Counted from the stretch's first letter, positions 12,918 to 21,210 are shown. The stretch: DNA of 41,970 nucleotides from Candidatus Yaniella excrementavium (GCA_019115865.1 DXCT01000055.1:1-41970), one strand, 5' to 3'. The notes: generated from the sequence alone by a model not told the origin. Translations and numbers: made by a program.

Positions 12918-14645
12918 TTAGTTTCCTTGTCGTTTCGAAGTCACAGCTGCGGTGATGCTGAGGCCAGCTATCCCCACGATGGCTACAATCAATGCCAATG
13001 CCGAAGCCGCGTTGTAATTACCCGCTTGTTGTAGGTTGAAAATCGCTACGCCGAGGGTTTGGGAACCTGGAGCCACGAGCAGAATGGAGATGGTCAGTTC
13101 TCGAACCGCTGTCAGGAAGACCATGATTGCACCGGTGGCAGCAACCGGTGCAACGATCCTGCCGGTTATGCCGATGATGGCCCGAAGTCGAGACGCTCCG
13201 GAAATGGTAGCGGCTTCTTCCAGTGTGGCGGAGACAGTGGCCAATGGTCCACGCAGTTGTTGCACCACTAACGCGAGAAACGCCATCACGTAGGCGACCA
13301 GGATGACCACCGGTGTATTGAAAATCCCAAGCGCCGGCGCAACAAGTAACCACCCGACAGCGATGACCAGACCGGGTAGTGCTTGTGGCAGGTTGGCGAC
13401 GACGTCGATACTGGGGTTGATCGGGTGTTTGGAACGAGCCAATAATAACGCGACGCCGAGCCCGAGTATTGAGGTAATGCCTGCGGCCCCACCAGCCAAC
13501 AGAACCGAGTTTTGAATGCCGGTTACTGCAGTGGGTGAGGTCACCGCAGTGACGAGATTATCCAACGTGATGTTTTCCAGCGTGAGCGGAACACCTGGCG
13601 CCGGCAAGAGCGCCTGACTTGCCAATGCCAGCATCGGCAGGATGGACACCACAACCACCCATAGCCAGGTGACGGCCATGGCTATGACACCAAGCACGCC
13701 GGTTTGGTAGTGCCGTGCCGAAGCAGACGCTGTAATTTGTGTGGAGTGGGCACCGCGGCGCTGGGCCAGAATCGCCACCAACGCTACCGCCATCAACACC
13801 ATGGAAATGGCGGACACTTCTGGTAGCGGGTTTGTGGAGGATGAAGAAGAGAGTTCTCGATATACCAGCGTCGTCAATGTTGTGTAGCGTTCTGGCAGAC
13901 CAATGAGCGCTGGGATGCCAAAATCTGACAGGCTCGACACGAAGGTCAGCATAAACGCGGCTTTCATGCCCGGCCGAATTAGTGGCAAGGTGGTCGTCCG
14001 CAAGACCGTCCAGTTGCTAGCACCAGATATCCGGGCGGCTTCTTCCAGGTTGCCCGGCACCTGTCGAATTGCCGCTGAGATCACCAAGTAAGCGATCGGA
14101 TAGGAATGCACGGTCAATAAGAAAATGACACCGGTACCACCGAAAATCGAGAACGTATGGTCTATACCCAGCTGCGACAGCACTTGGTTGGCTGGACCAT
14201 TGACCCCCAGCAGTGCCATCCAAGACATGGCACCGATGAAGGGCGGAATTAAAAATGGGATGAGCAGAAACCAGCGCAACAGGTTCTGTCCCGGAAAGCG
14301 GAAGCGCTCAAAAATGACAGCAAACCCAACACCCAGTGCCGTAGCGGCCAACGCCGACATCGCTGAAGAAACCAACGAGTTCCGAGTCGCATCATGTACC
14401 GCTGGATTGGCCAGTAGCAATTCGAAATCGGCTCGGGATCCCATCACGATGGTCGCGACAATGGGAACGATGACGAACCCGATGAGTCCTAACACCACTG
14501 CAATGCGCAGGAGGCGAAGGCCATCTTTACCATTGAGCCACTGGCGCCAACCTGATGTCGTAAGGCGCAGACCTGATGGCTTGGGTGTTACCGGCTGAGC
14601 ATCAGTGACAGTAACACGGCTGGGTGCGGGTTTAGTGTCAAGCAT
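12918..14645 (-). CDS. ABC importer permease, fused double domain (FbpB/AfuB type)
   Basis: Integral membrane subunit of 575 residues with two similar halves of about six helices each, the usual fused form in the FbpB/PhnU/AfuB class. Each half carries an EAA-type loop that docks on the ATPase: EEAARISGASNWTVLRTTTL in the first half and EEAATISGASRLRAIIGITG in the second. I take the ATG at 14645. A TTG at 14651 directly after the stop of the binding-protein gene is possible and adds two residues. Translation is probably coupled, because the gap to the upstream stop is zero to six bases. The N-terminal 45 residues are cytoplasmic and Pro/Thr rich. Confidence 0.9.
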   Translation of the reverse strand: MLDTKPAPSRVTVTDAQPVTPKPSGLRLTTSGWRQWLNGKDGLRLLRIAVVLGLIGFVIVPIVATIVMGSRADFELLLANPAVHDATRNSLVSSAMSALAATALGVGFAVIFERFRFPGQNLLRWFLLIPFLIPPFIGAMSWMALLGVNGPANQVLSQLGIDHTFSIFGGTGVIFLLTVHSYPIAYLVISAAIRQVPGNLEEAARISGASNWTVLRTTTLPLIRPGMKAAFMLTFVSSLSDFGIPALIGLPERYTTLTTLVYRELSSSSSTNPLPEVSAISMVLMAVALVAILAQRRGAHSTQITASASARHYQTGVLGVIAMAVTWLWVVVVSILPMLALASQALLPAPGVPLTLENITLDNLVTAVTSPTAVTGIQNSVLLAGGAAGITSILGLGVALLLARSKHPINPSIDVVANLPQALPGLVIAVGWLLVAPALGIFNTPVVILVAYVMAFLALVVQQLRGPLATVSATLEEAATISGASRLRAIIGITGRIVAPVAATGAIMVFLTAVRELTISILLVAPGSQTLGVAIFNLQQAGNYNAASALALIVAIVGIAGLSITAAVTSKRQGN

Positions 14646-14651
14646 GGTCAA

Positions 14652-15680
14652 TTAGTCCAATAGGGAGTTGAATTGATCTATGGATTCGGACTGGATATCA
14701 GCGATGTGATCCAGGTCGGGGTCAAGGAGTTCCAGTTCGTCCATGGTTGGAGCACCTTCTGGTACGCCAACGTCAGACCGCACAGGCAAGTACGATTGCT
14801 CAACCGCAGTGGTTTGGCCTGCTTCTGAAATGAGGTAATCGACGAAGGCATTTGCGGCTTCAGGATTTTCGGTAGCTGAAAAAATACCGGCGGGTTGCGA
14901 GACGTATGGCGCACCGTCTGAAGGATAGACCAGGTCAATTGGGGATCCTTGCTCACCCATTTCACGGGCGAGGTAATCGACAACAACGCCCACTCCAGAA
15001 GTGCCATCTGCTACGGCTTGGCCTACCGGGCCATTGGATTCCAAGATGGTTGGGTCATTCGCCATGAGCTCTTCAAGCCATGTGTCCCCGAGGTTTTCAT
15101 CATCGAGCCAGACGGCGGCGTTGAATGCTGCGGCACCGGATACGTCCGGGTTGGGCATAGATATTTGCCCCTGGTATTCCTCATCGGTCAGTTCCTGCCA
15201 CGACTCGGGAGGCGCATCCATAATGTTGGTGTTATAGGCCAACACTGTCGGGATAACGCGGGTACCGACCCAGTATCCTTCCGGATCAACATAGGTCTCA
15301 TCTATCTCTGCTGCGTTGTCGATTTCCAGTGGGGCCAGCACGTCGTCTTCAACATAGGCTTCAAACGTCGGAACATCTGCGGCTAACAACACGTCGGCCT
15401 GAATTTCCCCCGTTTCCTGTTCGGTGGCAATTCTGGCGGTGAGTTCGCCGGTGCCAGCACGAAAGGTTTCTACGGTGACCTCGGGGTGTTCGGCGGTGAA
15501 GTCTGCAATAATTTCGTCGATTTTTTCCTGCGGCTCTGATGTGTACAGCGTGATTGTGCCGGACAGTTCATTGGACGAACCTTCGGCGTTTGCTGATTCA
15601 GATGTGTCGCTGGAACAACCGGCCAGCGCCAAGGCAGAAGCGAGTGCAAATGGCAGGGTAGCTTTGGTGAAACGTTTCAT
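14652..15680 (-). CDS. substrate-binding lipoprotein, Fe3+/phosphonate/sugar-phosphate class
   Basis: Extracytoplasmic binding protein of 342 residues, anchored by a lipid. The signal peptide ends in LALAGC with Cys22 as the lipidated residue. The mature part starts with a Ser/Asn/Glu-rich linker and then ITLYTSEPQEKIDEIIADF, typical of the class that includes FbpA, AfuA and PhnS. The ATG at 15680 has AGGAGA about five bases upstream; a longer frame reaching back to 15941 would overlap the previous gene and has no signal peptide. I see no clear Tyr pair of a ferric-binding protein near the C terminus. With two phosphatases encoded directly upstream, an organophosphate ligand is more likely than iron. 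The substrate is not proven. Confidence 0.9.
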   Translation of the reverse strand: MKRFTKATLPFALASALALAGCSSDTSESANAEGSSNELSGTITLYTSEPQEKIDEIIADFTAEHPEVTVETFRAGTGELTARIATEQETGEIQADVLLAADVPTFEAYVEDDVLAPLEIDNAAEIDETYVDPEGYWVGTRVIPTVLAYNTNIMDAPPESWQELTDEEYQGQISMPNPDVSGAAAFNAAVWLDDENLGDTWLEELMANDPTILESNGPVGQAVADGTSGVGVVVDYLAREMGEQGSPIDLVYPSDGAPYVSQPAGIFSATENPEAANAFVDYLISEAGQTTAVEQSYLPVRSDVGVPEGAPTMDELELLDPDLDHIADIQSESIDQFNSLLD

Positions 15681-15711
15681 GGAGTTCTCCTGATAGCTAT
15701 GTGATGTCTGA

Positions 15712-16518
15712 TTACTTGGGTAGTGGACGACTAAAGAGTGCAGTAGGAACTTCCAGTGGTACCGGCACAATGGCGTGTGTATCAGCGAAGAAGTCCAAAA
15801 CACTGATGCCTGGGGCATCAATGCCCTGCAACGTACCGTGAGGTGCGTACGCATTTTGTTGATATGCCAAAGCCGGACCGGCCCAGACGGGGATCGTTCC
15901 AAGCATCGAGGCCGTAGGGAAATGCAGATGACCGCTGACAATCAACCGAACATCTGTTGCACTCAAGACGTTGCTCAACCGCTGGGGATCAGCAAGCCCC
16001 ACCGTCGAGAGAAATTCGTGAGCAGTTGGTGTCGGAGGATGATGCATGGCAAGCACTGTGCCCAACGATGCCTCGGTTTGTAGTTCAGAGCTCAGCCACT
16101 CCAGTTGGCTATCAGTCAGATAACCCTGCAGCGTACTTTGACCATGGGTATTCAGGGTCACCACGCGCATCCCACCAATGAAATACACATGGTCACCGGA
16201 TTCTGGGCCCCGGCACACTGCGCGGTGCGATCCATAGTTGTCTACATTCGAGTTGTCGTGATTACCCGGCAAAGTAACGACCGGGCAGTTTAACTCTTGG
16301 CTAGCTTTGTCGAGCAGAATGGTCAGTTCTGAACCGGCCAGACTTTCGTTGTTATAGAGATCGCCGGTTACCAAGACGGCATCCGGGCTGAAACGATCGG
16401 CCGCCGATAACGCGGTGCACAAACGCTGCCATGTATCGATCCGGTCGTACAGCAACTGGCTGTTCGTGGTGAGATGCAGGTCTGTAATCTGCAGCATTCG
16501 GGTGTGACGACCGGTCAT
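15712..16518 (-). CDS. calcineurin-like metallophosphoesterase (CpdA/GpdQ class)
   Basis: Binuclear-metal phosphodiesterase of 268 residues with every metal-binding motif in order: Asp13-x-His15 (ITDLHL), VTGDLYN, LPGNHDN, MHHPP and GHLHF. This set is that of class III phosphodiesterases, which include the cyclic AMP esterase CpdA and the glycerophosphodiesterase GpdQ. There is no signal peptide, so it acts in the cytosol. The ATG overlaps the stop of the upstream phosphatase gene as ATGA, and the importer binding-protein gene follows after 31 bases. A role in cleaving an imported phosphodiester fits this context but is inferred; cyclic nucleotide hydrolysis is the main alternative. Confidence 0.88.
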   Translation of the reverse strand: MTGRHTRMLQITDLHLTTNSQLLYDRIDTWQRLCTALSAADRFSPDAVLVTGDLYNNESLAGSELTILLDKASQELNCPVVTLPGNHDNSNVDNYGSHRAVCRGPESGDHVYFIGGMRVVTLNTHGQSTLQGYLTDSQLEWLSSELQTEASLGTVLAMHHPPTPTAHEFLSTVGLADPQRLSNVLSATDVRLIVSGHLHFPTASMLGTIPVWAGPALAYQQNAYAPHGTLQGIDAPGISVLDFFADTHAIVPVPLEVPTALFSRPLPK

Positions 16519-17231
16519 GACACGTGGCTCCTAACGCCAAAGTGCATTTCCAGCGTGGCAAACTGTGCGCCAGTCACGCCGTGGGCTGCCAAATATTGTT
16601 TAGCGGATCCATACTTAACATCAACCAGTTCCAACGCACGCTGTAGTGCTGCTCCTGGGGACGCCATGTGTAACTGCATCGCGGTTTTGAACCCTGTAGG
16701 GTCCCCCGCAAGTTGTGTCTCGAGCTGACGTGTCATCTGACGACGATATGCCGGTGAAAGGTTCTCAGCTGATTGTGCGTAATCGGCGGTGATCGCCTCG
16801 GTTGAAACACCAACGGTTGCCATCAGCAACGCAACAACAAGTCCGGTTCGATCTTTGCCAGCTTTGCAATGGACGACCACGCCACAATCCACATAATCAC
16901 AAATAGTTTGGACTGCGGCGGCTATCTGATTTCCGCGGTCAATCAATAGCAGCCGATACACGTCGTCGATCGCTGCTGCCAGCGGCACTTGTCCACGATA
17001 GAGCGGTACGTTGACATACGTGAATTCGTCGATGCAATCTGGCGCATCGGCAATTTCATATGGTTCGCGAAGATCCACAACACAAGCGATATCGCGGTCG
17101 CGTAGTTCCTGCTGCCCGGCAGGCGTGACTTCAGACAGTGCACCTGAACGGAAAATTTTCGGCGTTGTTTGGTTTGGCAGTGACCGGAAATTCGGTAGCT
17201 GAACCAACTGGGCCATTGGCTGTGAAGCCAA
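16515..17231 (-). CDS. tyrosine-phosphatase-fold protein (Y_phosphatase3 type)
   Basis: Protein of 238 residues with the cysteine phosphatase loop HCKAGKDRTG, Cys122 being the nucleophile and Arg128 the phosphate ligand. The general layout (IFRSGALSEVT near the start, VVDLREPYEI, then the P-loop) is that of the bacterial MptpB/LipA-like family, whose members act on phosphotyrosine, phosphoserine or phosphoinositides. The TTG at 17231 has GAGGTGAGG just upstream, whereas the ATG at 17216 is too far from it, so I choose the TTG. It is the first gene after the 144-base gap behind the regulator gene and is coupled by overlap to the metallophosphoesterase. A cytosolic phosphomonoesterase for imported substrate is plausible; the true substrate is unknown. 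Confidence 0.88.
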   Translation of the reverse strand: MASQPMAQLVQLPNFRSLPNQTTPKIFRSGALSEVTPAGQQELRDRDIACVVDLREPYEIADAPDCIDEFTYVNVPLYRGQVPLAAAIDDVYRLLLIDRGNQIAAAVQTICDYVDCGVVVHCKAGKDRTGLVVALLMATVGVSTEAITADYAQSAENLSPAYRRQMTRQLETQLAGDPTGFKTAMQLHMASPGAALQRALELVDVKYGSAKQYLAAHGVTGAQFATLEMHFGVRSHVS

Positions 17232-17263
17232 AACCTCACCTCGTTACAAGATTTCGAACATGC

Positions 17264-17278
17264 TGTAATGTGCTTACA
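17264..17278. promoter_or_regulatory. candidate RpiR/HexR-like operator
   Basis: TGTAATGTGCTTACA is a perfect TGTAA-N5-TTACA inverted repeat, 33 bases upstream of the tyrosine-phosphatase gene start. Half-sites and spacing agree with the TGTAR-N5-YTACA pattern known for HexR, a member of the RpiR family, and an RpiR-type gene lies immediately upstream. The link to that protein is an inference. Confidence 0.5.
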
Positions 17279-17364
17279 TCCTGTATTGCAACGAACCAAG
17301 GTAAACGTAATGTGTCACCTGCATCTATCCTGAGTAAAGCCTCAAATAACTATGCATCGGCGTA

Positions 17365-17380
17365 GGTAAGATACATTACA
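17365..17380. promoter_or_regulatory. second TGTAA/TTACA-like dyad
   Basis: GGTAAGATACATTACA, read on the other strand TGTAATGTATCTTACC, shares TGTAATGT and TTAC with the operator candidate at 17264 but has one extra central base and one imperfect end. It covers the end of the regulator gene, about 90 bases from the first site. A repeated GTAATGTG also occurs at 17307. Weaker than the first site. Confidence 0.3.
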
Positions 17381-18266
17381 TATCGTGTTGGGATTTGAGC
17401 GTTCGGGCGAAAACGTCAGCTAGCGCTTCTGAAGGACCGAAGGCTTGTGGTGGCCGCTGTTGTGAGACCGCCTGGTTGAGACCATTGAGCACTAGCGAAT
17501 GAGCAATACGGCCGATCAGCGGTTCCGACGCTGCCGTCGGTGACGCCATAACGAGCAACACATCCGATAGGTCAGCCAGTGGAGCACGTGCGATGCTAGT
17601 GATGCCGATCACCGGTACCCCGGACATTCTGGCTGCCTCTACCGCTTCGAGAGTGTGCTTGTTCGCGCCGCTATAGCTTACGGCAACCAGCGCATCTCGT
17701 GGGGTGAGTAAGCGTGACCCGAACTGTTGTTGGAGCACATCCGTGGGAGCAACGGCATCGCGGCCGTGCATCATGAACCGCAATGCAGCTTCTTGTGCTG
17801 GCATTGATGATTCCCCAGAACCAATAAACATGATCTTGTGCGCAGCGTCTAAGACCTCTACCGCGTCAGCGAATTGTATCCTGTCCAAGGTATCCGAAAC
17901 GGTTTGTAGCTCCTGAACGGCCGTCGAGAACACGTGGTCCATGACATTGTGGGTCGCGTCCCCTCCGGTCGTGTCGTCCTGCGCAACGCCCCTGGGTTCC
18001 TGCATGCCGAACCGAATGACGTCGTTGCGCAGCGCGTTATATCCGGCATAACCGAGCTTTTGTGTCGTTCTCACGACGGTGGCAGATGAGGTGCCTGCCT
18101 CCTGCGCGATTTCCAAGGCGCTGGATGCAGCGATCCGTTTCGTATCTGCTAAGAGAACTTCCACCACACGTTGTTCAGTCGGGGATAATCGGGAGCGGGA
18201 CGTTCTCAGATGACCAATAAGGGCCCTGCGAGTTTTGGGTGTCGACTGTTGATACTTGTGTGCCAT
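17376..18266 (-). CDS. RpiR/MurR-family transcriptional regulator
   Basis: Regulator of 296 residues with an N-terminal helix-turn-helix of the RpiR type (about residues 25-85, with SSALEIAQEAGTSSATVVRT as the recognition part) and a C-terminal SIS sugar-isomerase fold (about 125-260, starting near IMFIGSGESSM). SIS domains in this family bind phosphorylated sugars. It lies six bases behind a histidine phosphatase gene and upstream of the phosphatase and importer genes, which fits local control by a phosphorylated effector. The 144-base gap after it holds TGTAA/TTACA dyads. Its ATG has only a poor ribosome site (GGAACC about 11 bases upstream), so translation is probably coupled to the preceding gene. 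Confidence 0.92.
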   Translation of the reverse strand: MAHKYQQSTPKTRRALIGHLRTSRSRLSPTEQRVVEVLLADTKRIAASSALEIAQEAGTSSATVVRTTQKLGYAGYNALRNDVIRFGMQEPRGVAQDDTTGGDATHNVMDHVFSTAVQELQTVSDTLDRIQFADAVEVLDAAHKIMFIGSGESSMPAQEAALRFMMHGRDAVAPTDVLQQQFGSRLLTPRDALVAVSYSGANKHTLEAVEAARMSGVPVIGITSIARAPLADLSDVLLVMASPTAASEPLIGRIAHSLVLNGLNQAVSQQRPPQAFGPSEALADVFARTLKSQHDM

Positions 18267-18272
18267 GTGTAG

Positions 18273-18800
18273 TTACAGGTTCCGGAACAGTTCAGCAGAG
18301 TATTCACAAATATCGCCGTTGAGGATATAGGGATGGTCGTACCCTAAGGCAGCTGATAAGCCGAGTCGAAATAGCGCTCCATGACCGACAAGTATGACGT
18401 TATGGCTACGGTGTCGTTCAGCAATGTATCGAAAGGCATGTAACGCACGCTGTTGCACCGCGTCATCAGATTCTTTGGCACACATGAGCTCTGCGAGGGT
18501 CTCTTCATCAAAGTCTCCTAGGTGCACACCCTCAGCCGGTCCGAAATCGCGTTCATTGAGGTTCTCTACGGCGTGCACCCGGGCGATATCTAGGATCTCA
18601 GCCACTCGTTGAGCTGTTTGAACGGACCGCATGAGCGGTGATGAGTAAATGGCGTGCCAGTGACCCATCCGTTGCAAAGTTTGGGCGGCTTTGGTGGATT
18701 CAAAGTAGCCTTCGGCGCTGAGCGGGTTATCGGTGCGACCTTGCAGGAGTCGTTTCTTGTTCCACTCGGTGCGTCCGTGACGGACAAAGGCCCATTTCAT
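18273..18800 (-). CDS. histidine phosphatase family protein
   Basis: Phosphoglycerate-mutase-like phosphatase of 175 residues. The catalytic loop is VRHGRTEW with the phosphorylated His8, followed by LLQGRTDNPLS, the YSSPLMRSVQTA arginine motif and the second active-site His in VGHGALFR. I use the ATG at 18800: AAGGA is six bases before it, while the ATG at 18806 would touch the ribosome site. The regulator gene follows after six bases. Family members act on sugar phosphates, cofactors or phosphoproteins, so the exact substrate is open. Its place at the head of a phosphatase-rich gene set supports an organophosphate role. Upstream (18801-18978) I see no convincing promoter. Confidence 0.88.
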   Translation of the reverse strand: MKWAFVRHGRTEWNKKRLLQGRTDNPLSAEGYFESTKAAQTLQRMGHWHAIYSSPLMRSVQTAQRVAEILDIARVHAVENLNERDFGPAEGVHLGDFDEETLAELMCAKESDDAVQQRALHAFRYIAERHRSHNVILVGHGALFRLGLSAALGYDHPYILNGDICEYSAELFRNL

Positions 18801-18978
18801 AACCATTCCTTGCCTAGAAGTCAGCTGGTGTATACGTTTCTACGCCGCTGATGTTACCTGCGCTCAAGGTAGCGCCTTCCCACAGGTGAATAATCGGCAA
18901 CCAATAGATGACAAGGAAGATTCTTTTGTGTAACGCTGACGAGATTTACCCGGGCACGGCAGTTTTGCAGCTTAAAAC

Positions 18979-19016
18979 ACTCCACCCTCGCTGTATGTTT
19001 ACAGCGAGGGTGGAGT
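18979..19016 (-). terminator. rplJL terminator
   Basis: Perfect 17-bp stem (arms 18979-18995 and 19000-19016) with a TGTT loop, 43 bases beyond the rplL stop. On the minus strand it is followed by GTTTTAAG, a short U-run. A classical intrinsic terminator that separates the ribosomal unit from the histidine phosphatase gene set. Confidence 0.85.
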
Positions 19017-19059
19017 TGAAGTCAGATCAAGACTGATGCTGACCGTAGTGAGCTGAAGC

Positions 19060-19446
19060 TTACTTCAGAGTTACGGTAGCGCCAGCGCCTTCCAGGGTTT
19101 CCTTGGCGGCATCTGCAGCAGCCTTGTCCACGCCTTCGAGGACGGCCTTTGGTGCGGCGTCAACGAGGTCTTTTGCGTCTTTCAGTCCAAGGGAGGTCAG
19201 AGCGCGTACTTCCTTGATGACACCGATCTTGGCATCGCCAGCGGATTCGAGGACAACGTCGAATTCGGTCTGCTCTTCTTCAGCACCTGCATCGTCGCCG
19301 CCGGCTGGGGCGCCTGCAGCAACTGCAACTGGAGCTGCAGCGGTTACGTCGAATTCTTCTTCGAAAGCCTTGATGAATTCGGACAGTTCGAGCAGGGAAA
19401 GTTCCTTGAACTGATCCAACAGTTCTTCAGTTGACATTTTTGCCAT
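19060..19446 (-). CDS. rplL: ribosomal protein bL12 (L7/L12)
   Basis: Stalk protein of the large ribosomal subunit, 128 residues. The N-terminal dimerisation helix ([20 protein letters not shown]), the Ala/Gly-rich hinge (about 36-54) and the globular C-terminal domain ([20 protein letters not shown], then [16 protein letters not shown]) are all present. It binds translation factors such as EF-G. AAGGAG lies eight bases before the ATG at 19446. rplJ ends 58 bases upstream on the same strand, and a strong terminator follows. Unlike E. coli, the rpoBC genes do not follow directly: about 11.5 kb of other genes lies between. Confidence 0.99.
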   Translation of the reverse strand: MAKMSTEELLDQFKELSLLELSEFIKAFEEEFDVTAAAPVAVAAGAPAGGDDAGAEEEQTEFDVVLESAGDAKIGVIKEVRALTSLGLKDAKDLVDAAPKAVLEGVDKAAADAAKETLEGAGATVTLK

Positions 19447-19504
19447 GGTATTGGCTCCTTAAAAGTCGTGTGTTTATTTGGTCCGGCACACAGGGTGCCA
19501 CGAG

Positions 19505-20023
19505 TTAGGCAGCTTCTTGTTTCTCGCGCAGTGCTTCTGCGAGACGAACAGCCTTTTCGATTGGGGCCTGGAACGTAGCGGCAGCCTTCGACAGGGAGCC
19601 CTTCATTGCACCAGCCATCTTAGATAGCAGAACCTCGCGTGATTCGAGGTCAGCCAGTTGAATGACATCAGCTTCTTCAAGTGGCTGGCCATCCATGTAG
19701 CCGCCCTTGATGACCAACTTGTCGTGGCCTTTGGCGAAATCACGCATAACCTTGGCAACGTCAACGGTTTCACCCGAGACGAAGGCGATTGCGGTAGGGC
19801 CGGTGAGTTTGCCTTCGAGAGCAGTAACTCCGGCTTTTTCTGCCGCAATGGCAGTTAGCGTGTTCTTCGCCACGGCGTAAGTAGCGTTCTCACCCAGATC
19901 GCGACGCAAGGTCGTGATCTCTTCTACGGTGAGACCACGGTATTCTGTGACTACAGCCGAGGATGAGTTGCGGAACAATTCCGTCAGCTCTTCGACGGCT
20001 GCAGTTTTTTCAGCATTCGCCAT
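19505..20023 (-). CDS. rplJ: ribosomal protein uL10
   Basis: Base of the ribosomal stalk, carrying the L12 dimers. The 172-residue protein starts [17 protein letters not shown], and contains [18 protein letters not shown] and [10 protein letters not shown] as in other L10 proteins; the C-terminal Ala/Glu-rich helix that binds L12 is present. AAGGAG four bases before the ATG at 20023 fixes the start; the frame continues upstream to 20146 only because no stop interrupts the leader. A structured leader of about 200 bases precedes it, which fits the autogenous control by the L10-L12 complex known for this operon. Confidence 0.98.
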   Translation of the reverse strand: MANAEKTAAVEELTELFRNSSSAVVTEYRGLTVEEITTLRRDLGENATYAVAKNTLTAIAAEKAGVTALEGKLTGPTAIAFVSGETVDVAKVMRDFAKGHDKLVIKGGYMDGQPLEEADVIQLADLESREVLLSKMAGAMKGSLSKAAATFQAPIEKAVRLAEALREKQEAA

Positions 20024-20063
20024 GGCACTCCTTCCTTCGTGGATATGCCGGCCGCTCAAACAC

Positions 20064-20092
20064 AAAAACGCCCCGTGCAGGTGCACAGGGCG
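20064..20092 (-). terminator. attenuator-like hairpin in the rplJ leader
   Basis: Arms at 20069-20079 and 20082-20092 pair in 10 of 11 positions and on the minus strand are followed by five T residues (20064-20068), about 40 bases before the rplJ start. This looks like an intrinsic terminator placed between promoter and gene. The bases at 20077-20083 (GCAGGTG) are also complementary to 20144-20150 (CACCTGC) further upstream in the leader, so an alternative helix could prevent the terminator. This agrees with L10 leader control in other bacteria; the switching here is inferred. Confidence 0.6.
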
Positions 20093-20231
20093 CAAAGATT
20101 CTCGACTGCTCAGAAGACACAGTTCGTCTGTTGCTCTCATGTTCACCTGCGCGGGCCGCTCATACGATGAGCTTTTACAGTGTCATCCATTTTGCACAGA
20201 TGAATACGACCGGCGGTCTTCGGTAGGCCCA

Positions 20232-20261
20232 AGCATACCTAGGTCGGCTCGGTGTTTGCAA
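20232..20261 (-). promoter_or_regulatory. candidate rplJL promoter
   Basis: Minus-strand TTGCAA (20256-20261) and TATGCT (20232-20237) are 18 bases apart. Transcription would begin near 20225 and give a leader of about 200 bases that contains the attenuator. Between this site and the hairpin at 20419 (20262-20418) I see no gene or other clear element. Confidence 0.4.
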
Positions 20262-20418
20262 ATCGCGCCATAAGTGGTCACCCTGGTTGTCCCTGTCACC
20301 TTCGACTCGATGGAACCGTTTGCTATAGGTGCGTGAGCTACCGGCAACTTCGGTATCAAAGTTCCAATGGAGGATGAGAACGGTCTCAGACAGCTGTTCT
20401 AGCCGAACTCTTAGGCAT

Positions 20419-20461
20419 GCAAAGAGCGGACCAGGAAAAATATTCCTGATCCGCTCTTTGC
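20419..20461 (-). terminator. hairpin downstream of rplKA
   Basis: A 12-bp perfect stem (20419-20430 with 20450-20461) is extended past a C/A mismatch by six more pairs around an AAATA loop. It starts about 40 bases after the rplA stop. No U-run follows on the minus strand, so it may be a weak terminator or an RNA-end stabiliser between rplA and the rplJ promoter. Confidence 0.55.
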
Positions 20462-20499
20462 TAGCTCCCCACGTTTGAGTGGGTCATTTTTACTCGTAT

Positions 20500-21210
20500 T
20501 TACTCGTCGTCTTCTGGAAGAACGCGAGTGACGTTTGGATCGATCTGAACGCCCGGACCGAAGGTGGTGGTTACAGTCGCTTTGGTGATGTAACGACCCT
20601 TGGCAGCGGATGGTTTCAGACGAAGGACTTCGTCAAGTGCTGTTGCGTAGTTCTCGGTGAGCTGCTCAGCGGTAAAGCTGGTGTTGCCGATGATGAAGTG
20701 CAGGTTTGCGTGGCGGTCGACGCGGAAGTCGATTTTACCGCCTTTGATGTCTTTGACTGCCTGCGCAACGTTTGGTGTGACGGTGCCGGTACGTGGGTTT
20801 GGCATCAGGTTACGTGGGCCGAGGATTTTACCTAGGCGGCCAACTTGGCCCATCATGTCCGGTGATGCAACGGCGGCGTCGAAGTCAGTCCAGCCACCCT
20901 GGATACGTTCAACCAAGTCATCGGAACCAACGAAGTCTGCGCCAGCTTCTACAGCGGCTTCTGCGTTGGCACCGGTTGCGAAAACGACCACACGAGCGGT
21001 TTTACCGGTACCGTGTGGCAGGTTCGCGGTTCCACGGACCATCTGGTCTGCTTTCCGCGGGTCTACCGAGAGACGCATTGCGACCTCTACGGTGGTGTCC
21101 TTGGAGGACGGGTTGATTTTTTGGGCTAGAGCAATTGCTTCGGCTGGTGCGTACGGACGGTCTTCTACCTTTGCCGCTGCTGCCTTATATGCTTTGCTGC
21201 GCTTTGCCAT
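20500..21210 (-). CDS. rplA: ribosomal protein uL1
   Basis: Protein of the L1 stalk of the large subunit, which helps tRNA leave the E site; in many bacteria it also represses its own operon. The 236 residues begin [15 protein letters not shown] and contain the L1 signature [14 protein letters not shown] and [20 protein letters not shown] nine bases before the ATG at 21210 decides the start; the frame extends to 21423 without ribosome site or homology. The gene follows rplK after 76 bases and ends before a long hairpin. Confidence 0.98.
   Translation of the reverse strand: MAKRSKAYKAAAAKVEDRPYAPAEAIALAQKINPSSKDTTVEVAMRLSVDPRKADQMVRGTANLPHGTGKTARVVVFATGANAEAAVEAGADFVGSDDLVERIQGGWTDFDAAVASPDMMGQVGRLGKILGPRNLMPNPRTGTVTPNVAQAVKDIKGGKIDFRVDRHANLHFIIGNTSFTAEQLTENYATALDEVLRLKPSAAKGRYITKATVTTTFGPGVQIDPNVTRVLPEDDE

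Noticed and set aside
14652-15680. Binding protein as a plain ferric iron carrier
   Set aside because: The class includes iron carriers, but I could not find the usual Tyr ligand pair, and the phosphatase and RpiR neighbours point to phosphorylated substrates. Not excluded, only less likely.
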